Origin: an uncultured Collinsella sp.
GTDB taxonomy: Bacteria; Actinomycetota; Coriobacteriia; Coriobacteriales; Coriobacteriaceae
DNA: 18,326 bases
Assembly (NCBI GenBank): GCA_902491915.1
Contig: CABUJL010000029.1
Location: 1 to 18,326, forward strand
Direction of reading: 5' to 3'
In this document: positions 14,760 to 18,326 of the stretch, in pieces
How positions within the stretch are numbered: position 1 is the first letter of the stretch
How the letters are laid out: each line of letters opens with the position of its first letter
Position numbers and translations under genes: made by a program
The notes under the pieces: generated by a model
The model's database searches: none
Seen by the model: the letters and a program-made list of their open reading frames with translations, nothing else
What the model was told of the DNA's origin: nothing

Positions 14760-14772
14760 CGAAAACCTCTAG

Positions 14773-15066
14773 ATACACGGTGCCGGGCGTATCTATATAG
14801 CTGTGACCTGCGGTTTTGTTGAGTTTGGATATGAAGGACGGTGGATTTGGCTAAGCTTGTGACATTTCACGAGGGAACACTTTGTCACGATGGAGTACAT
14901 CTGCAGCATCGACCTTCGATACCGACCCTCTTGCACTATTACATAGGTCACGATCGTGCTTCCACGGCACGTTCAAGCGTGGATAATCTCCCGCTTTTAG
15001 CGCGGCTCTAAGCCCAAAGCGGAGATTATCCACGCTCATTCTCCAGACGGGAGAACTATAGAGCCG
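14773..15066. other. non-coding region with no supported gene
   Basis: Between the tRNA promoter and the RpiR remnant there is no convincing gene. The only sizeable open frame (minus strand, 62 codons) begins inside the long hairpin, has no ribosome binding site and resembles nothing known. Visible structure: the hairpin at 14976-15036, a CACGATCGTG palindrome near 14950, and GTGACA...TGTCAC around 14860-14890. Confidence 0.6.
14976..15036. repeat. long near-perfect hairpin
   Basis: AGCGTGGATAATCTC (14976-14990) matches its complement at 15022-15036. After a single unpaired C, CGCTTT (14992-14997) pairs with AAAGCG (15016-15021), and GGCT/AGCC can extend it. About 21 to 25 base pairs form in 61 bases. 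It lies 30 bases past the end of the RpiR gene. It could be a terminator without T run, an RNA-stabilising stem, or a remnant of a mobile or recombination site. Confidence 0.75.
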
Positions 15067-15902
15067 CTACTGCTCGGGCCAGACCAAAGTAGACCCATAG
15101 AGCGGCTCCCCCTTGGTGCAGGGGTAGCGACTCAAGTAACACGACGATAGCAAGTCGAAGAAATAGGTCATGGCGTATTTCGAATAAACGCCGAGTCGGT
15201 CAATTCCGTTTCCCGCATTACCAAGACGATATACACGGTCAAAAGACCTCGATTTGTCATCGTTGCTAAACGCAGTAATTAGAATCTTCCTGCCCGAACG
15301 GCAATCAAGATACTCACGCGCCTGGGACGCAAATAGCCCGGAGACCGATACGAGAATTATCAATGACTGCGAAGCGTCTCCCATGTTTTTCAATTCCGCG
15401 ACGTTAGCCCCAGCAACTATGCGAACTATCTTGCCCGCATAAAACATTTCCTGCTGAAATCGTACGAGATTGGCGCTCACATTATTGGTGCACCAGATTT
15501 CAACGTTTTATGGCCATCAATTTCGTCGGCAAGGTGCTTAATAGCGATATCGGACACGCCGCTTTCAACCTCAGCGAACATCTCGATCATGCGAACGTCG
15601 AGCTCTGCCCTGTACTCCTCGTAGCCAAATTCCTCCTCTCGATGGCTTAAGTCGCTTGGAAAGACTGATTGAGTAAATGATTCTTTCAAATCGCTAAGAG
15701 ACTGGTAGCCCAATCGATTGCAGAAACGACGAACAGCGGAACGGGTCACGAATGCATCGCGGGTTATTGTGGCAACATTGATTTCGCTCGAACGCCTAAT
15801 GTGAGCGATGAGATATCGAGCGATGGCGGCATCGTTTGACCCAAACTCGCTGTTGATGATGGAGCTAATGCGATTGAGCACATCGAAGTCATTGATATTC
15901 AC
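15067..15902 (-). pseudogene. RpiR-family HTH/SIS regulator, frameshifted
   Basis: Two adjacent minus-strand frames together make one RpiR-type sugar regulator of about 280 residues. The first (to 15477) has the HTH_6 domain: LNRISSIINSEFGSNDAAIARYLI, then VTRSAVRRFCNRLGYQSLSDLKESF. The second holds the SIS domain: NVEIWCTNNVSANLVRFQQ followed by EMFYAGKIVRIVAG, and ends TYFFDLLSSCYLSRYP. Restoring one A in the AAAA run (15506-15509) joins them as IDGHK-NVEIW with no loss, so a one-base deletion is the simplest explanation. The GTG at 15902 after AGAGGG is the likely start; an ATG at 15941 has no RBS. The gene is divergent from the GH1 gene and would normally sense a sugar phosphate and control it. 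It is probably inactive, unless a short second protein is made from the overlapping GTG at 15480. Confidence 0.82.
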
Positions 15903-15944
15903 GTGATCCCTCTTTCCGCTCTCCTCGAAATCATAGTTCATTTA

Positions 15945-15982
15945 TTGAATCAAACAGCTTTGGTCGTTCTCCTATGATTCAA
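15945..15982. promoter_or_regulatory. candidate operator: TTGAATCA / TGATTCAA pair
   Basis: TTGAATCA (15945-15952) and its exact complement TGATTCAA (15975-15982) are 30 bp apart, about three helix turns, in the gap between the divergent regulator and GH1 genes. A TGACGTCA palindrome lies at 15989-15996. These fit binding sites for the RpiR regulator, but no binding data exist and no convincing -35/-10 pair was found here. Confidence 0.4.
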
Positions 15983-16053
15983 ATCAGTTGACGTCATCTT
16001 AATCGTAATTCCGCCACACGTATCCACCGTGTTGAATGATGGAAAGGGGATTC

Positions 16054-17472
16054 ATGGGCAACGTGAACAACATCCCGTTTCTCTGGGGTTCCGCCACGGC
16101 GTCTTATCAGTGCGAGGGTGCCTGGAACGAAGACGGCAAAGGCCTTGGCGAGTGGGATTTCTTTAACCACACAAGCAATAAGAACATCAACCATGTTGAC
16201 GGTGATGTATCTTGCGACTTCTACCATCGCTATGAAGAAGATATCCGCATGATGAAAGAAGGCGGACAAAACACCTATCGCTTCTCTCTTTCATGGAGTC
16301 GAATCATCCCCACGGGTATCGGTGAAGTGAATGAAAAGGGTATCGATTTTTATAATCGGGTCATTGATTGCTGCCTCGAAAATGGCATAGAGCCCAACGT
16401 TACGCTGTTCCATTACGATCTGCCATTCACGCTTGCTTGCAAAGGCGGATGGCTGAACAACGATATGGCAGAGTGGTTCTGCAAATACGCCAAGATTTGC
16501 TTTGAGCGCTTTGGAGACCGCGTCAAAATCTGGGCTACCGTTAACGAGCCGCATTTCTACAGCTACTGCGTAAACATGTTGGGCAACTATCCCCCCAATC
16601 GATCGCTCGACGTTCAGTCGTACATGCAGTTTCAGTACAACCTGATGCGCGCAAGCGCACTCGCAGTCCGAGCATATCGTCAAATGGGCTACGACGGCAT
16701 CATCGGCGCCGTCCACGATGGCGGCGTTGTCGAACTCGACCCGGCAACCGAGCACCCCGATGACGTATTTCGATACGCAGACTTTTTCGCCAATCGCATG
16801 ATTCTGGCACCAGCACTTCAGGGTCAACTGCCGCCAGAAATGGACGAAATCCTTGAAAAACTTGGCGTCTCGCTCTATCGATCCCCAAATGACGTAGAAG
16901 AATTCAGAGACGGTAAAGTCGATTTTATTGGACTCAACGTGTATTGCCGAGAGTATGTAACCGACTGGCACGGTGGAGAGCTTGCCGTTTCGGCGAACAA
17001 TAAGGGCGGTTCGAGCAAAAAGGTCGAAGGAAAATGCATTGCGCCCTTGTTTGAAAGCGCCCGCGACAGCAATGTTCCCCGCAATAAATGGGGCCGCGAA
17101 ATACTCCCAAGTTGCATGTATTCAACCATCATGGATGTCCACGAGCGCTATGACGCGCCCCGCATCTTTATTACGGAAAACGGACATGGCGCCTATGAGC
17201 AACCAGACGCAGACGGAATAATCCACGATGATGACCGCATCGAGCTTCTGGGCCAGTTCATCGAGCACATGATGAGGGCTAAGCGCGACGGCGCGCGCGT
17301 TGAGGGCTACTACCTCTGGTCGACGATGGATCTGTATAGCTGGATCAACGGCTACGAAAAACGATACGGACTTGTCCATATCGACTTCGAGAACAATCTG
17401 GAGCGCACCCCCAAAAAGAGCTGGTATTGGTACCGAGACCTTATCTCGAAGTATCAGGAGCAGGAAGGTTAG
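16054..17472 (+). CDS. glycoside hydrolase family 1, likely 6-phospho-beta-glucosidase
   Basis: The 472-residue protein is a complete GH1 enzyme. The acid/base glutamate is E165 in TVNEPH and the nucleophile E375 in FITENGHG; the N-terminal FLWGSATASYQCEGAW is also typical. Near the end, DLYSWINGYEKRYG has Ser429, Lys436 and Tyr438 in the places that bind the 6-phosphate in phospho-glucosidases, where plain beta-glucosidases have a Glu (NFEW). It would split phosphorylated beta-glucosides delivered by the PTS in the cytoplasm. The ATG at 16054 is chosen for AAAGGGGA just before it; ATGs at 16036/16039 have no RBS. The PTS gene starts nine bases after the stop, so the two form one operon. The gene looks intact although the regulator and transporter next to it are broken. 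Confidence 0.92.
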   Translation: MGNVNNIPFLWGSATASYQCEGAWNEDGKGLGEWDFFNHTSNKNINHVDGDVSCDFYHRYEEDIRMMKEGGQNTYRFSLSWSRIIPTGIGEVNEKGIDFYNRVIDCCLENGIEPNVTLFHYDLPFTLACKGGWLNNDMAEWFCKYAKICFERFGDRVKIWATVNEPHFYSYCVNMLGNYPPNRSLDVQSYMQFQYNLMRASALAVRAYRQMGYDGIIGAVHDGGVVELDPATEHPDDVFRYADFFANRMILAPALQGQLPPEMDEILEKLGVSLYRSPNDVEEFRDGKVDFIGLNVYCREYVTDWHGGELAVSANNKGGSSKKVEGKCIAPLFESARDSNVPRNKWGREILPSCMYSTIMDVHERYDAPRIFITENGHGAYEQPDADGIIHDDDRIELLGQFIEHMMRAKRDGARVEGYYLWSTMDLYSWINGYEKRYGLVHIDFENNLERTPKKSWYWYRDLISKYQEQEG

Positions 17473-17481
17473 GAGAAAGAG

Positions 17482-18321
17482 ATGAAATATCAGGCAATGT
17501 CCGAAACAGTCCTAAAGGCTGTTGGCGGCAAAGAGAACATTACATCGGTAACTCATTGTGCGACGCGCCTTCGCATCGACGCACGAGACACCTCGATCAT
17601 CGATCTCCAGCTCGCCAAATCGGCTGACCAGGCGCTCGGGGCAGTAGTCAGCGGTGGCCAGCTTCAGGTGATCATCGGCCCCAACGTCACCGAGGCCTAC
17701 AACGACTTCCTCGACTTCGCGGGAATCGAAGTCGGCGGTGGCACGGTTGCCGACGATGCCCAAACCGCCAAAGACCTTGCAGAAGGCATTAAAAGCGGTA
17801 ACACCGCCATGGGCTTGATTGAGAAATTCGGGAACGTCTCTGCACAGGTATTCATGCCCATCGTCCCGGCGCTCATCGTTGGCGGACTCATTCTTTCGAT
17901 CAAGAATCTCCTGGTCAATTATTGTGGATTGAGCACCGATAGCGGAACCGCCCAGGTTCTGCTGGCGATCTTCAGCGCCTCATTTAGCTTCCTGCCCGTT
18001 TACCTCGGCTATCAGCTCGCCGCCGTCATGAAGATGCAGCCTATCATGGGCGCACTGCTGGGCGCAATCATGATTAGCTCGTCTATTAGCGGTGCTGAGG
18101 GTCTCGACTTTCTTGGCATCCCCATCCCGACGAATGACTACTCGAGCACGGTGGTGCCAATCGTACTGGGCGTTGTGTTCATGTACTTTGTTGATCGCGG
18201 TCTTCAGAAAATCATCCCCGACATTACCAAACTGTTCTTGAAGCCGCTGCTCACCATGTTCATCGTCGTGCGATCGCGTCGAAAATGTTGGTGTAAGGGT
18301 GACGCCCTAGCGCCCGTTTAA
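17482..18321 (+). pseudogene. PTS beta-glucoside-type EIIBC component, interrupted
   Basis: Residues 1-80 form an EIIB domain with the phospho-cysteine in THCATRLR, followed by GQLQVIIGP. From about 105 an EIIC domain begins (GLIEKFGNVSAQVFMPIVPALIVGGLI ... LPVYLGYQLAAVMKMQPIMGALLGA). It would import and phosphorylate a beta-glucoside. After LLTMFIVV (about 18270) the frame turns into RSRRKCWCKGDALAPV and stops, hydrophilic and unlike any EIIC, where a proline and another membrane helix are expected. About half or more of EIIC, including its substrate motif, is missing; no EIIA is seen. AGGAG precedes the ATG. The most likely cause is an insertion at 18271. Confidence 0.8.
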
Positions 18322-18326
18322 CGAAG
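18271..18326. mobile_element. possible end of an inserted element
   Basis: From about 18271 (beginning CGATCGCGTCGAAAATG) the sequence no longer continues the PTS gene. The abrupt switch inside a conserved helix suggests the edge of an insertion sequence or a rearrangement. Only 56 bases are in the window, no transposase is visible and the family cannot be named. Confidence 0.35.

Noticed and set aside
14851..15039. 62-codon minus-strand open frame in the non-coding gap
   Set aside because: It starts inside the long hairpin, has no RBS and no recognisable sequence.
1..18326. CRISPR array, prophage or complete insertion sequence
   Set aside because: No regularly spaced repeats, phage genes or transposase frame are present; only a possible element edge at the last 56 bases.

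Overview
The window reads as chromosomal DNA of a GC-rich Coriobacteriia-type actinobacterium; Collinsella or a close relative is the best guess. This rests on the composition, a sortase-type surface protein, the gene order rpmG - tRNA-Trp - secE - nusG - rplK - rplA next to tuf, and a PTS/GH1 sugar locus. The genus is inferred from general familiarity, not from a database search.

Layout. (1) 1-1310: the 3' end of asnS with a strong terminator, then a WYL-like transcriptional regulator. (2) 1380-4365: an ABC importer of the TrpXYZ/DUF534 type, comprising a lipoprotein binding protein, a permease and an ATPase, with a promoter and a structured leader in front. (3) 4366-10200: plus-strand genes with a nucleotide and phosphoester theme. 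They are a cell-wall-anchored UshA-like 5'-nucleotidase, an MscS channel, a large cytosolic protein joining a ParB/sulfiredoxin-like domain to a BMP/PnrA-like nucleoside-binding domain, and a metallophosphoesterase translationally coupled to it. Four hairpins carrying a conserved GGGACA core sit at gene ends in this part. (4) 10211-14760, minus strand: the translation and secretion block. The order of transcription is promoter, tRNA-Tyr, tRNA-Thr, tRNA-Met, tuf, terminator; then promoter, rpmG, tRNA-Trp, secE, nusG, rplK, rplA, and a terminator shared with the convergent phosphoesterase gene. The two promoters share a nearly identical segment at and upstream of the -35 box. (5) 14770-15066: non-coding, with one very long hairpin. 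(6) 15067-18326: a beta-glucoside locus in which an RpiR-type regulator is divergent from a GH1 phospho-beta-glucosidase and a PTS EIIBC gene. The regulator carries a one-base frameshift in an A run, and the PTS gene is interrupted close to the window end by unrelated sequence, so the locus appears to be decaying.

Most promising for something undescribed: the two-gene unit 7537-10160 (cytosolic BMP-like sensor plus atypical phosphoesterase), and the GGGACA hairpin family.
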